Positions 1-9,187 of a stretch of DNA of 64,000 nt are shown here, piece by piece. This DNA comes from Thalassotalea hakodatensis (lineage in GTDB: Bacteria; Pseudomonadota; Gammaproteobacteria; Enterobacterales; Alteromonadaceae), in the NCBI RefSeq assembly GCF_030295995.1, contig NZ_AP027365.1, positions 1,302,001 to 1,366,000 on the forward strand. Reading direction: 5' to 3'. Positions within the stretch are counted from its first letter, which is position 1. Each line of letters starts with the position of its first letter. The notes under the pieces were generated by a model that saw only the letters and a list, made by a program, of their open reading frames with translations, searched no databases and was not told the DNA's origin. The translations under genes were made by a program, and so were the position numbers.

Positions 1-1628
<1,628 letters not shown>

Positions 1629-1634
1629 AAACAA

Positions 1635-1667
1635 AAAAGCAGCTTAATTTATGTTTAAGCTGCTTTT
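1635..1667. terminator. Bidirectional Rho-independent terminator
   Basis: A perfect 13-bp stem (1635-1647 with 1655-1667) with a 7-nt loop carries A and T runs at its two feet. It sits between the convergent czcA-like gene and the CDF gene, so it can end both transcripts. Confidence 0.85.
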
Positions 1668-1699
1668 ATATTTAATCTTTTTATTTTAATTTTTAAAGT

Positions 1700-2605
1700 T
1701 TAATTCGCATCATCTCGGCAAGTCTCTTTAGGAAACTCAAATTCAATGGTTGTATGAGACAAGCGATAGGCAGAAAGTCTCTTAGCCACTTGTTCCTTAA
1801 GTTTAATTAATTCATCAACGTCAATTTTTTCGACTAATTCTATGTGAGCGGTTAATACGTGACTTTCGCCATCTAACGACCAAAAATGCAGATGATGTAC
1901 GCCATTAACTTCTGGAAGGTTAGTTAGCGACTCTTTTATACTTTCTTGAGTTTCTTCATCTGGCGCGGCCTGAAGAAACAAGACAATTGTTGATTTCAGA
2001 TTTTTAAAAACATTGAACAAGATAAACAATGTGAAGCCAATAGATAGTAACGGATCTAAAATGGGCAAATCTACAAATAACAGCACAATAGATACAATAA
2101 GCACAGCAACCCAGCCAAGTACGTCTTCAAGCAAGTGCCATGTAAGTACTTTTTCATTTAAGGTTTCTCCAGCTTTTAATTTTAATACAGCATATCCGTT
2201 AACGGCAACGCCGAGTATCGCTAGCCCTAACATCCCCTCGACAACAGGCATTTCAGGATTGGACAGCCTTGGAATTGCTTCAAATAAAATCCAAATTGAG
2301 CCAATGATTAAAACAATACTGTTTATCAATGCGCCAAAGAGTGTAAGTCTACGATAACCATAACTAAACTTATCTGATGCTTCTTTATCTGAAAAACGAC
2401 TTAAAATCCACGCAAAACCTATTGAAAGACTATCACCAAGATCGTGAACTGCATCTGCCATTATCGCCGTACTGTTAGTGAGCCAACCACCTATAAATTC
2501 TATAATAGTGAATGTCACATTAAGGAAAAATGCCCAACCAATACGGTCATCTTTACCATGTTGATGACTATGACTATGATTATGACTATGATTATGGTTG
2601 TGCAT
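1700..2605 (-). CDS. CDF-family cation efflux protein (CzcD/ZitB-like) with His-rich N-terminus
   Basis: About 301 residues. The protein starts with a histidine-rich tail (alternating H and N/S, residues 2-16), then six membrane helices and a cytoplasmic domain. Metal-site motifs are visible in TM2 (ADAVHDLGD) and TM5 (HLLED), as in Zn/Cd-exporting CDF antiporters that move metal from cytoplasm to periplasm. The start at 2605 is chosen because GGAGGT lies 5 nt upstream; a longer frame to 2647 has no ribosome site. It overlaps the end of the upstream transglutaminase-like gene by 14 bp, so the two are translationally coupled. Both are probably controlled by the MerR-type operator at 3353-3383. 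Zn/Cd/Co specificity is inferred from the family. Confidence 0.93.
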   Translation of the reverse strand: MHNHNHSHNHSHSHQHGKDDRIGWAFFLNVTFTIIEFIGGWLTNSTAIMADAVHDLGDSLSIGFAWILSRFSDKEASDKFSYGYRRLTLFGALINSIVLIIGSIWILFEAIPRLSNPEMPVVEGMLGLAILGVAVNGYAVLKLKAGETLNEKVLTWHLLEDVLGWVAVLIVSIVLLFVDLPILDPLLSIGFTLFILFNVFKNLKSTIVLFLQAAPDEETQESIKESLTNLPEVNGVHHLHFWSLDGESHVLTAHIELVEKIDVDELIKLKEQVAKRLSAYRLSHTTIEFEFPKETCRDDAN

Positions 2606-3323
2606 TTTGCACCTCCAGTACTGTCGTCTTTCTAATGTTGGCGACATTGAAGTTGATCAGGTGACGGATCACTCGTTGATACATCCAACGTTTAACGCCT
2701 GACAAATTAGTGCCTTTTTCTTGGTAGAACTTATCAGGAGAGTCATAAAGTCCGAAATCATCATGAATACCTTCTTTTTGAATATAGGTATCAGTTCCGC
2801 GCCAATTTATATCTGGAGTAGAGAAGCATTTTGTCGCAACACCATAACCACAAAAGTTATCTTTTTCTTCGCTAAATTTCTGTTGTAACGAAGTGAGATA
2901 TTGCTCATCCAAGATAAAGCCTTCTAAGTTGATCCAACGTCCATCAAAGTAAACCTCTACCCAACTGTGGATAATGTATTTCGGCGCTAACCAAAAGACA
3001 TACGTTGGAATAGCACCTTTTTGCAATTGCTGAGCAATGGTGAACCCGTGAAATCGGCATTGAATACCTAACCCTCGTAACAAGGCCATCAGTAAGTTAC
3101 CTTTGGTATTACATTGTCCGTAACCATCCGCTAAAACATTGCTTGCAGAAATGTCATCGCTTTCATTGTAGCCAAATAATATTTCATCTTTAACAAATTG
3201 GTAGGCCGCACCAATTTTGTTGAAATCATCCAAGCTTTTCCACCTTCGTTGATTTATGAGGGATTGGATATTTTTGTGTTCAAAATTGACTATGCTGGTC
3301 TTGGTTAGATACTTATCACACAT
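2592..3323 (-). CDS. Transglutaminase-like domain protein
   Basis: 243 residues without signal peptide or membrane segment. The papain-like transglutaminase core is seen as the Cys motif YGQCNTKGNLL (about residue 71), followed by the His motif IHSWVEVYFDGRW (about residues 118-130), the order and spacing of the family. Proteins of this group often sit beside Cd/Pb-responsive regulators and CDF exporters, but their reaction is not known to me; hydrolysis or cross-linking of amide bonds is only family inference. It is first in a two-gene operon with the CDF exporter and is transcribed from a promoter with the 19-bp spacer typical of MerR control. Confidence 0.8.
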   Translation of the reverse strand: MCDKYLTKTSIVNFEHKNIQSLINQRRWKSLDDFNKIGAAYQFVKDEILFGYNESDDISASNVLADGYGQCNTKGNLLMALLRGLGIQCRFHGFTIAQQLQKGAIPTYVFWLAPKYIIHSWVEVYFDGRWINLEGFILDEQYLTSLQQKFSEEKDNFCGYGVATKCFSTPDINWRGTDTYIQKEGIHDDFGLYDSPDKFYQEKGTNLSGVKRWMYQRVIRHLINFNVANIRKTTVLEVQNAQP

Positions 3324-3352
3324 TTTTACCCCTTATTAACTTGTATGCTTTA

Positions 3353-3383
3353 ACTATAAAAACTATAGTAACTATAGGGTCAA
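3353..3383 (-). promoter_or_regulatory. MerR-family (PbrR/CadR-type) promoter-operator of the transglutaminase-CDF operon
   Basis: On the minus strand TTGACC (3378-3383) and TATAGT (3353-3358) are separated by 19 bp, the overlong spacer that MerR-family activators untwist. The spacer holds a perfect dyad, CTATAGT/ACTATAG (3363-3377). It lies in the divergent gap next to the PbrR/CadR-like regulator at 3401, its most likely ligand-responsive controller. Confidence 0.85.
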
Positions 3384-3400
3384 GTTTATTGGAAAGGTTT

Positions 3401-3790
3401 ATGAAAATTGGCGAATTATCGAAAACATCAGGCTGTTCAATACAAACAATTAGGTATTATGAAAGAGAAGGGTTGCTTTCAGATCCTGAGCGCTCTGAGG
3501 GTAACTTTAGGTTGTATTCCAATAAGGCGTTAAAAGAGCTGGAATTCGTTAAGCATTGTCGCAGCCTCGATATATCTCTTGATGATATCAAACGTCTTAT
3601 TGAATTAAAGAATAAGCCAGAAGAAAGCTGCTCTAGTGTGAATGAATTGATTAAGCAGCAATTAAATTTAGTCAACAAACGCATGAAAGAATTAAAGGCC
3701 TTAAAAAATGAATTACAACATATGGCAAGTACATGCAATTCTGATAATACCATTGAAGGATGCGGTATTATTAAGTCGTTGGATAGTTAA
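3401..3790 (+). CDS. MerR-family Cd(II)/Pb(II)-type regulator (PbrR/CadR-like)
   Basis: 129 residues. N-terminal winged HTH (IGELSKTSGCSIQTIRYYE), dimerisation helix, and a C-terminal metal loop. Cysteines lie in the HTH (SGCS, as PbrR Cys14), before the long helix (EESC) and in the loop (STC and EGC), spaced 35 and 9 residues. The stretches GNFRLY and KHCRSLD are close to PbrR/CadR as I know them. Start 3401 was preferred over 3341 because GGAAAGG stands just upstream and the extra 20 residues do not look like protein. It faces the transglutaminase-CDF operon, whose operator lies immediately upstream. Confidence 0.9.
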   Translation: MKIGELSKTSGCSIQTIRYYEREGLLSDPERSEGNFRLYSNKALKELEFVKHCRSLDISLDDIKRLIELKNKPEESCSSVNELIKQQLNLVNKRMKELKALKNELQHMASTCNSDNTIEGCGIIKSLDS

Positions 3791-3832
3791 TCTAAATTCT
3801 GCTTTGAGCTATTCTTAGTCGCAAAGGCAATT

Positions 3833-4210
3833 ATGAAAACCATTGGTAAATTAGCACAATCATTAAATTTAAACGTAGAAACCATTCGTTTTTATGAGCG
3901 AGAAGGACTTATTACACAACCTACAAAACCAATATCAGGTTATAGACAATATGACGAAACAATAGCAGGACAACTTAGGTTCATCACAAAAGCCAAAATG
4001 CTCGGCTTTACGTTAAAAGAAATTAAATCGCTAATGTCTATGGACAACGACTGCGCTCAAGTTGAGTTATTAAGCCGACAAAAGTTAGCAATCATTCGAG
4101 AAAAAATTAGCGACCTTCAACGTTTAGAGAAAGTAATTGTGGATATGACAAATACCTGTATACAAAACGATGATCCAACATATTGCCCTATTATTGATTC
4201 ATTAAAATGA
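3833..4210 (+). CDS. merR: Mercury-type MerR regulator
   Basis: 125 residues with an N-terminal HTH and one long dimer helix. The three mercury-ligand cysteines are present with the exact MerR spacing: Cys near residue 78, then +35 (NTC), then +9 (TYC), matching C82/C117/C126 of Tn501 MerR. It lies 42 bp behind the PbrR-like gene and directly in front of a classical mer operator, in tandem rather than divergent to the gene it controls. Start 3833 has AAAGG upstream. The spacing plus the operator make Hg(II) the likely inducer, but no mercuric reductase is encoded in the window. Confidence 0.87.
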   Translation: MKTIGKLAQSLNLNVETIRFYEREGLITQPTKPISGYRQYDETIAGQLRFITKAKMLGFTLKEIKSLMSMDNDCAQVELLSRQKLAIIREKISDLQRLEKVIVDMTNTCIQNDDPTYCPIIDSLK

Positions 4211-4241
4211 TTGACTCCGTACTCATGTACGGAGTTTAAAG
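4211..4241 (+). promoter_or_regulatory. mer operator/promoter (PmerC)
   Basis: TTGACT (4211-4216), 19-bp spacer, TTAAAG (4236-4241). The spacer region has a perfect dyad TCCGTAC-N4-GTACGGA (4216-4233), essentially the Tn501/Tn21 mer operator core. It begins right after the merR stop codon and drives merC. Confidence 0.9.
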
Positions 4242-4271
4242 TGCTGGTAATATCAACCAATAGACTTTCAA

Positions 4272-4661
4272 ATGATAAATAAAATTTTAGATAAAGTTGG
4301 CTCAGGCGGGGTTTGGCTTGCAGCACTTAGTTGTACAGGGTGTTTCCCTGCACTTGGTTCATTAGCATCAGCGTTGGGGTTAGGTTTTCTTTCTCATTTT
4401 GAGGGGATTGCTGTAAATACCTTGTTACCTATATTTGCAACTCTGGCGCTACTAGTAAACTTATACAACTGGCACAAAAATAAAAGCCATACCAGAGCTG
4501 CCTTCAGCATTCTTGGGCCTGTAGCAGTGCTATTAACGCTTTATCCTCTTTGGCAATATGATTGGAGCACATACCTATTTTACTTTGGTATTTGCTTAAT
4601 GGTCGTTATGTCGGTTTTGGATATCGTAAAACCAGTAAGGGAGCAAACATGCAACGTATAG
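4272..4661 (+). CDS. merC: MerC-family mercury transport protein
   Basis: 129 residues with four predicted membrane helices. The first helix carries the metal-binding pair in LSCTGCFPALGSLASALG, the MerC signature, followed by GLGFLSHFEG. MerC proteins carry Hg(II) across the inner membrane into the cytoplasm, normally to be reduced by MerA. Here the gene follows merR and the mer operator and overlaps the next gene by 13 bp. No merA, merT, merP or merB is visible nearby, so the usual endpoint of mercury detoxification is missing or encoded elsewhere. The ribosome site is weak. Confidence 0.85.
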   Translation: MINKILDKVGSGGVWLAALSCTGCFPALGSLASALGLGFLSHFEGIAVNTLLPIFATLALLVNLYNWHKNKSHTRAAFSILGPVAVLLTLYPLWQYDWSTYLFYFGICLMVVMSVLDIVKPVREQTCNV

Positions 4662-4873
4662 AGCTAAAGTCGACTATTACATGTCCAGAATGTGGGTATA
4701 GTAAAATTGAAGAAATGCCGACAAACGCTTGTCAGTGGTATTATGAATGTGAATCGTGCAAAGTTTTGTTAAAACCATTAAAGGGTGACTGCTGTGTTTA
4801 CTGTTCATATGGAACAGTAAAGTGTCCACCAATTCAGGAAGGACATAATTGTTGCTCTCATACTGGTGATTAA
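4649..4873 (+). CDS. GDCC-motif small Cys-rich protein
   Basis: 74 residues. The sequence contains a CPECG knuckle (residues 12-16), CESC (about 37-40), and the core GDCCVYCSYGTVKCPPIQ, which I know as a conserved block in small proteins encoded next to MerC-type transporters. Ten or more cysteines point to metal binding, perhaps a zinc-ribbon fold or a mercury chaperone. ATG 4649 has GGGAG just upstream; a longer frame opening at 4562 inside merC is not credible. Co-transcribed and translationally coupled with merC. Function not established. Confidence 0.8.
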   Translation: MQRIELKSTITCPECGYSKIEEMPTNACQWYYECESCKVLLKPLKGDCCVYCSYGTVKCPPIQEGHNCCSHTGD

Positions 4874-5006
4874 TTAGTTATTTTTTCTCGACTATATTCA
4901 CTAGTCTCCTGTATTAATCAAAATTTTTAAAAGCACCACGGTTTATCATTTACTTAGATATGACTTTAATTTAGTATTGTGATGGTATTTTTCTTAAGAG
5001 AACTTT

Positions 5007-5384
5007 ATGTTTAAACCACTTTCAAAAGTCTTAGTTGTTGTAGCTATGCTGGTTGCCTTTGTAGGGCAAGCATTTGCGTATTCTGCTATGCCTTGCGAAA
5101 TGTCATTAGGTTCTCATGAATCACACATGAACATGGAACATTCCAAGATGAGTCATCATGAAGGAATGGAGCATGGTGATATGAATAAAAGCAGTAACGG
5201 TCAATCAGAAGATTGTTGTGGTGTTTGTGTTTGTCCTACAAATGCTTGCTCATCTACGACAGTCCTAAATTCCAGTATTGATTCGACAGATATTCAAATA
5301 TTCAGTGAATCTGTAGCTGCTCTGCAATCTAAACAACCTCATTCAATTTCCACTTCCCTTTATCGTCCACCAATTTTTGCCTAA
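5007..5384 (+). CDS. Secreted Met/His/Cys-rich small protein (CopL-like), paralogue of 17479-17901
   Basis: 125 residues. A signal peptide (cleavage near AFA-Y, residue 24) is followed by a Met/His-rich stretch with several HxxM, MxH and HxGM repeats, a Cys cluster (EDCCGVCVCPTNAC) and the C-terminus LYRPPIFA. The same end, LYRPPI, closes the protein at 17479-17901, and both open a copper operon. Composition suggests periplasmic Cu(I)/Ag(I) capture, comparable to CopL-type proteins, although I cannot prove homology by eye. It lies about 108 bp before the DUF411 gene. Confidence 0.7.
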   Translation: MFKPLSKVLVVVAMLVAFVGQAFAYSAMPCEMSLGSHESHMNMEHSKMSHHEGMEHGDMNKSSNGQSEDCCGVCVCPTNACSSTTVLNSSIDSTDIQIFSESVAALQSKQPHSISTSLYRPPIFA

Positions 5385-5491
5385 TACAGGATTAGTGCGT
5401 CCAAATTTCTCGCACATGTAATTAATTTTTCTGTTAGTCAATATAGCGTCGTAGCGCTATAGATATTTTCCAGCGATGTCTGGGGGCAAAA

Positions 5492-5989
5492 ATGATCAAT
5501 AAGTATTTAAAAATAGCAGTAGTAATGCTGCTTTCACCTGCGTTTGCAAACGCCAACGAACATAACCATGCAGACAATCACGACGTAACACCTTTGGAGT
5601 TAATCGTTTATAAAACCCCTACTTGTGGGTGTTGTAAAAAATGGATAACTCATATTGAAGACAAAGGGATCGTTGCGCATTCCAAAGATTTCCGAAACAT
5701 CGGCAACATCAAAACTAAGTATGGTATCAAACCTAATTACCGTTCATGCCACACGGCAGTGAGTAGAAATGGATTTGCCTTTGAAGGTCATATACCTGCT
5801 AAATTTATTCAGCAGTTCTTATCAGAAGAACATCCCAATGCGATTGGGCTTTCAGTTCCAGCAATGCCAGTTGGCTCTCCCGGTATGGAAGTCGATGACC
5901 GCTTTATGCCATACAACGTGTTAATTCTATTTAAAGATGGAACGAGCAAAGTCTATGCAAAAGTTAAGACATACGAGGAGCAATTCTAA
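5492..5989 (+). CDS. DUF411 metal-binding periplasmic protein
   Basis: 165 residues with a signal peptide (cut after ANA, about residue 21) and a DUF411 domain over nearly all the rest. The thioredoxin-like metal site is seen as TPTCGCCKKW (about residues 43-52) with a later Cys in YRSCHTA. DUF411 proteins occur throughout copper and silver resistance operons and are thought to bind Cu(I) in the periplasm. Its stop overlaps the start of the cusC-like gene (TAATG), so the operon starts here or at 5007. GGGGGC precedes the ATG. Confidence 0.87.
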   Translation: MINKYLKIAVVMLLSPAFANANEHNHADNHDVTPLELIVYKTPTCGCCKKWITHIEDKGIVAHSKDFRNIGNIKTKYGIKPNYRSCHTAVSRNGFAFEGHIPAKFIQQFLSEEHPNAIGLSVPAMPVGSPGMEVDDRFMPYNVLILFKDGTSKVYAKVKTYEEQF

Positions 5990-7416
5990 TGAAATTGAAC
6001 TCTTCAAACCTTACTTCACTTTCAACTGCATTAATACTCGGCTTATCTGTATTCTCAGCTCAAGCTGAGAAAGTAGTGTCGCTTGAACAAGCTATCACCT
6101 TAGCTCAGCAAAATGATCCTTGGCTTCATGGTAGCCGATTGAAACAAAGTGCAGTTGAAAATAGAAGTATTGCTTCAGGTACTTTGCCTGATCCGAAAGT
6201 ATCGCTAGGGATAATGAATTTACCAACAGATACTTGGGATTTAGATCAGGAAGGAATGACTCAGCTAAAGGTTGGCGTCTCTCAAATGTTTCCGAGAGGC
6301 GACAGTCTAGAGATCAAGAAAGACCAGTTACAAATTGAGTCCACGAAATTTCCACTGTTACGAGAGGATCGTAAAGCTAAGTTGAAAAGCCAAGTGTCAC
6401 AACTTTGGTTAGATGCTTACTTAGCCCAACAAACTATTAAATTGATTGAAGATGATTGGTCTCTCTTTGAGCAGATGGCGGAAGTGGCTAAAGCTAGCTA
6501 TTCAAACGTTGTTGGTAAAACTAGACAGCAAGATGTTATTCGTGCTCAGTTGGAAATCGTGCAGTTAGATGACAGATTAACTTCGCAAAAGCAGAAACTA
6601 GAAACGACAATCGCTCGTCTCAATGAGTGGCTTCATATTTACGATGCGGATCGTTTGAATGAATCATTCAACTTTGACGCGCAACCATTAGAGTTTAGCG
6701 TCTCAAAAGAATTGCCTTCGATTCAATTGAATAATCCAACAGTCCTAAAAGCATCTAATTACTCAAGAAATCTATTGGCTCAGGAGCTTTCGAATCACCC
6801 AGCCATACTTGCGATTGATATAAAACGCAAAGCTTCAGAAAAAGGAATTGAGTTAGCCAAACAGCAATATGAGCCGCAATGGGGTGTTAATGCTAGTTAT
6901 GCCTATCGCGACAATATGCCCTCTGGTGATAGCCGAGCTGATTTATTTTCTGTTGGGGTAACGTTTGATTTACCCTTGTTTACCGAGAACAGACAAGATA
7001 AGCAAGTTGCAGCTTCTATTGCAGATTCAGAGACTATTAAAACCGAGAAACTATTACTGACAAAGCAAATGATCAGTGTTTTAGAAAAAGAACTAAGACA
7101 GCTTAAACGCTTATCAGATAGACAATCTATCTATCAAGAACAACTCCTTAAACAAACTCATGACCAAGCAGAAGCGTCATTGACAGCCTACACAAATGAT
7201 GATGGCGATTTTGCCGAAGTTGTTCGAGCAAGAATTGCCGAATTAAATACCAGAATATCAGCTTTAAGAATTGATGTTGACGCACTTAAAACAGTTGCTC
7301 GTATCAACTATTTCTTTGCGCATTCTCAATCTAACTCAAATGCTGAACATAAGTCGATGCAAACTTCACACAAAACTAATCAGCACTTATCCAGTCAGCA
7401 ATTTGGAGAAAAATAA
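5989..7416 (+). CDS. cusC: TolC-family outer-membrane factor (CusC-like)
   Basis: 475 residues. Signal peptide ending SAQA, then two tandem OEP domains of long alpha-helices (about residues 30-220 and 260-455) as in TolC/CusC channels. No lipobox cysteine is present, unlike E. coli CusC. The C-terminus is a Ser/His/Lys-rich extension. It is preceded by GAGGAG and shares its last base with the first base of the cusB-like start, so cusC-cusB-cusA are coupled. It forms the outer-membrane exit of the copper/silver tripartite pump. Confidence 0.9.
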   Translation: MKLNSSNLTSLSTALILGLSVFSAQAEKVVSLEQAITLAQQNDPWLHGSRLKQSAVENRSIASGTLPDPKVSLGIMNLPTDTWDLDQEGMTQLKVGVSQMFPRGDSLEIKKDQLQIESTKFPLLREDRKAKLKSQVSQLWLDAYLAQQTIKLIEDDWSLFEQMAEVAKASYSNVVGKTRQQDVIRAQLEIVQLDDRLTSQKQKLETTIARLNEWLHIYDADRLNESFNFDAQPLEFSVSKELPSIQLNNPTVLKASNYSRNLLAQELSNHPAILAIDIKRKASEKGIELAKQQYEPQWGVNASYAYRDNMPSGDSRADLFSVGVTFDLPLFTENRQDKQVAASIADSETIKTEKLLLTKQMISVLEKELRQLKRLSDRQSIYQEQLLKQTHDQAEASLTAYTNDDGDFAEVVRARIAELNTRISALRIDVDALKTVARINYFFAHSQSNSNAEHKSMQTSHKTNQHLSSQQFGEK

Positions 7417-9173
7417 TGTCAACGAATACAAAAACAATTATTGCCATCATCATTGGGGCAGCACTTGGTGCTGGAGCATTGAGTTTATATCAAGGTACTG
7501 GCTCAAACAGTAATAGTAATGAAGCAACATCAGGAGAAAAAAAGCCTCTGTATTGGGTTGCACCGATGGATTCTAATTACCGCCGGGACAAGCCCGGTAA
7601 GTCGCCTATGGGGATGGATTTAATTCCAGTGTATGAGGAAGGATCATCTGGTGATGACTTTGGCCCCGGAGCAGTAAAAATTGCGCCTCATGTAGTGAAT
7701 AACCTTGGGGTTCGCACTGCACCTGTTGAACTGAAAAATATGCATACTGAAATCTCAACGGTAGGTTATGTTCAATATGATGAAGATAAGCTAATTCATA
7801 TCCACCCACGGGTTGATGGCTGGATTGAAAAACTTTACATCAAAGCAGCAGGTAACCCTGTAGAGAAAGGGCAGCCTCTTTATACACTATATTCTCCTCA
7901 GTTAGTTAATGCTCAGGAAGAGCTGTTAATAGCGTTAAAGCGCGATAATAGTTCCTTAATTTCAGCAGCCAAAGATCGCCTTAAAGCGTTACAGCTTTCT
8001 TCAGATTTCATTCAAAAGTTAGAAAAGACAAGAAAGGTTCAGCAAACAATTACCTTTTATTCACCACAAGCAGGTGTTGTCGATGGTTTGAAGGTTAGAG
8101 AAGGTTTTTATGTAAAGCCGGGAAACACCTTATTAAGCATTGGCCAGCTAGATCAAGTTTGGGTTGAAGCAGAAGTGTTTGAACGTGACGCAGCCTTAAT
8201 TAAAAAAGGACTTCCTGTATCAATGACACTGGATTATTTACCCGGTGAGGACTGGGCTGGTGTCGTTGATTATGTTTATCCAACATTGAACAGTAAAACA
8301 CGCACACTCCGAGTGAGATTGAAATTTGATAACACAGACTATCAATTAAAACCAAATATGTTTGCACAAGTCTCTATTCACGCTAATCAAGCTGATAGCA
8401 CCATCCTCGTGCCTAAAGAAGCCGTTATTAGAACAGGTAAACAGGACAGAGTAGTACTTGCGTTAGGTGATGGGCAATTTAAATCTATTGAAGTGACTAT
8501 TGGCCGGGTTGATATCGACAGCATCGAAATATTAGACGGCTTAAATGAAGATGACGTTGTGGTGACATCTGCCCAATTCTTGATTGATTCTGAATCAAGT
8601 AAAAGCTCTGACTTTAAACGAATGACTCATGATGAAGTGCCTAACTCTGTTTGGATGCAAGGGGATGTTAATAGTGTTATGGCAGGGCACCGCATGGTTA
8701 ATATTTCACATGGCCCTGCTGAAGCTTGGGATTGGCCTGAAATGGTTATGGATTTTACTGTGGCTGAAAAAGTCGATATTGACTCATTAAAGTCAGGTCA
8801 ATCTCTGCACTTTGAAGTAAGTAAAACCGAAGGCGGTGGATATGAAATTACTGGAATTCATATCATGAGTGAGTCTGGTGATATGAGTGAAGAAGTATCT
8901 TTTGCAACAGTATCAGGTCTAATTAATTCTATTAATGTTGATACGCGTGTTCTAAATATTAGCAGAGGCCCAATAGAGAAATGGGATAGACCTGCTGCGA
9001 CGATGGATTTTATCGTCGCGGACAATATAGAAATGGTTGATTTCAATGTCGGTGATAATGTCACTTTCACTTTTGAGGTTAGAGATGACTTAGTTATCAC
9101 TGACATTTCTCTTGAATCAGATGAACAACACGGCAAGGAAAATAAAGCTGCTGTTGATCATTCTAATCATTAA
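7416..9173 (+). CDS. cusB: CusB-type membrane-fusion protein fused to two C-terminal CusF domains
   Basis: 585 residues. In order: N-terminal membrane anchor (residues 7-25); heavy-metal-binding domain with YWVAPMD and KSPMGMDLIPVYE (about 46-74); barrel-sandwich and beta-barrel MFP core (about 85-405); first CusF-like domain (about 410-485); second CusF-like domain (about 495-570); His-containing tail. The first CusF has all copper ligands at CusF spacing: H432, W440, M443, M445. The second keeps only M530; the other positions are R517, R525 and A528. Fusion of chaperone to adaptor should feed Cu(I)/Ag(I) directly into CusA, the next gene. Confidence 0.93.
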   Translation: MSTNTKTIIAIIIGAALGAGALSLYQGTGSNSNSNEATSGEKKPLYWVAPMDSNYRRDKPGKSPMGMDLIPVYEEGSSGDDFGPGAVKIAPHVVNNLGVRTAPVELKNMHTEISTVGYVQYDEDKLIHIHPRVDGWIEKLYIKAAGNPVEKGQPLYTLYSPQLVNAQEELLIALKRDNSSLISAAKDRLKALQLSSDFIQKLEKTRKVQQTITFYSPQAGVVDGLKVREGFYVKPGNTLLSIGQLDQVWVEAEVFERDAALIKKGLPVSMTLDYLPGEDWAGVVDYVYPTLNSKTRTLRVRLKFDNTDYQLKPNMFAQVSIHANQADSTILVPKEAVIRTGKQDRVVLALGDGQFKSIEVTIGRVDIDSIEILDGLNEDDVVVTSAQFLIDSESSKSSDFKRMTHDEVPNSVWMQGDVNSVMAGHRMVNISHGPAEAWDWPEMVMDFTVAEKVDIDSLKSGQSLHFEVSKTEGGGYEITGIHIMSESGDMSEEVSFATVSGLINSINVDTRVLNISRGPIEKWDRPAATMDFIVADNIEMVDFNVGDNVTFTFEVRDDLVITDISLESDEQHGKENKAAVDHSNH

Positions 9174-9187
9174 GTGGGAGAAAAATA

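Noticed and set aside
2013-2357. 114-codon plus-strand frame
   Set aside because: Antisense to the CDF exporter gene; no independent support.
5442-5461. Hairpin TATAGCG-N6-CGCTATA before the DUF411 gene
   Set aside because: Could be a regulator site or weak terminator, but the spacing fits neither a MerR operator nor a T-tailed terminator.
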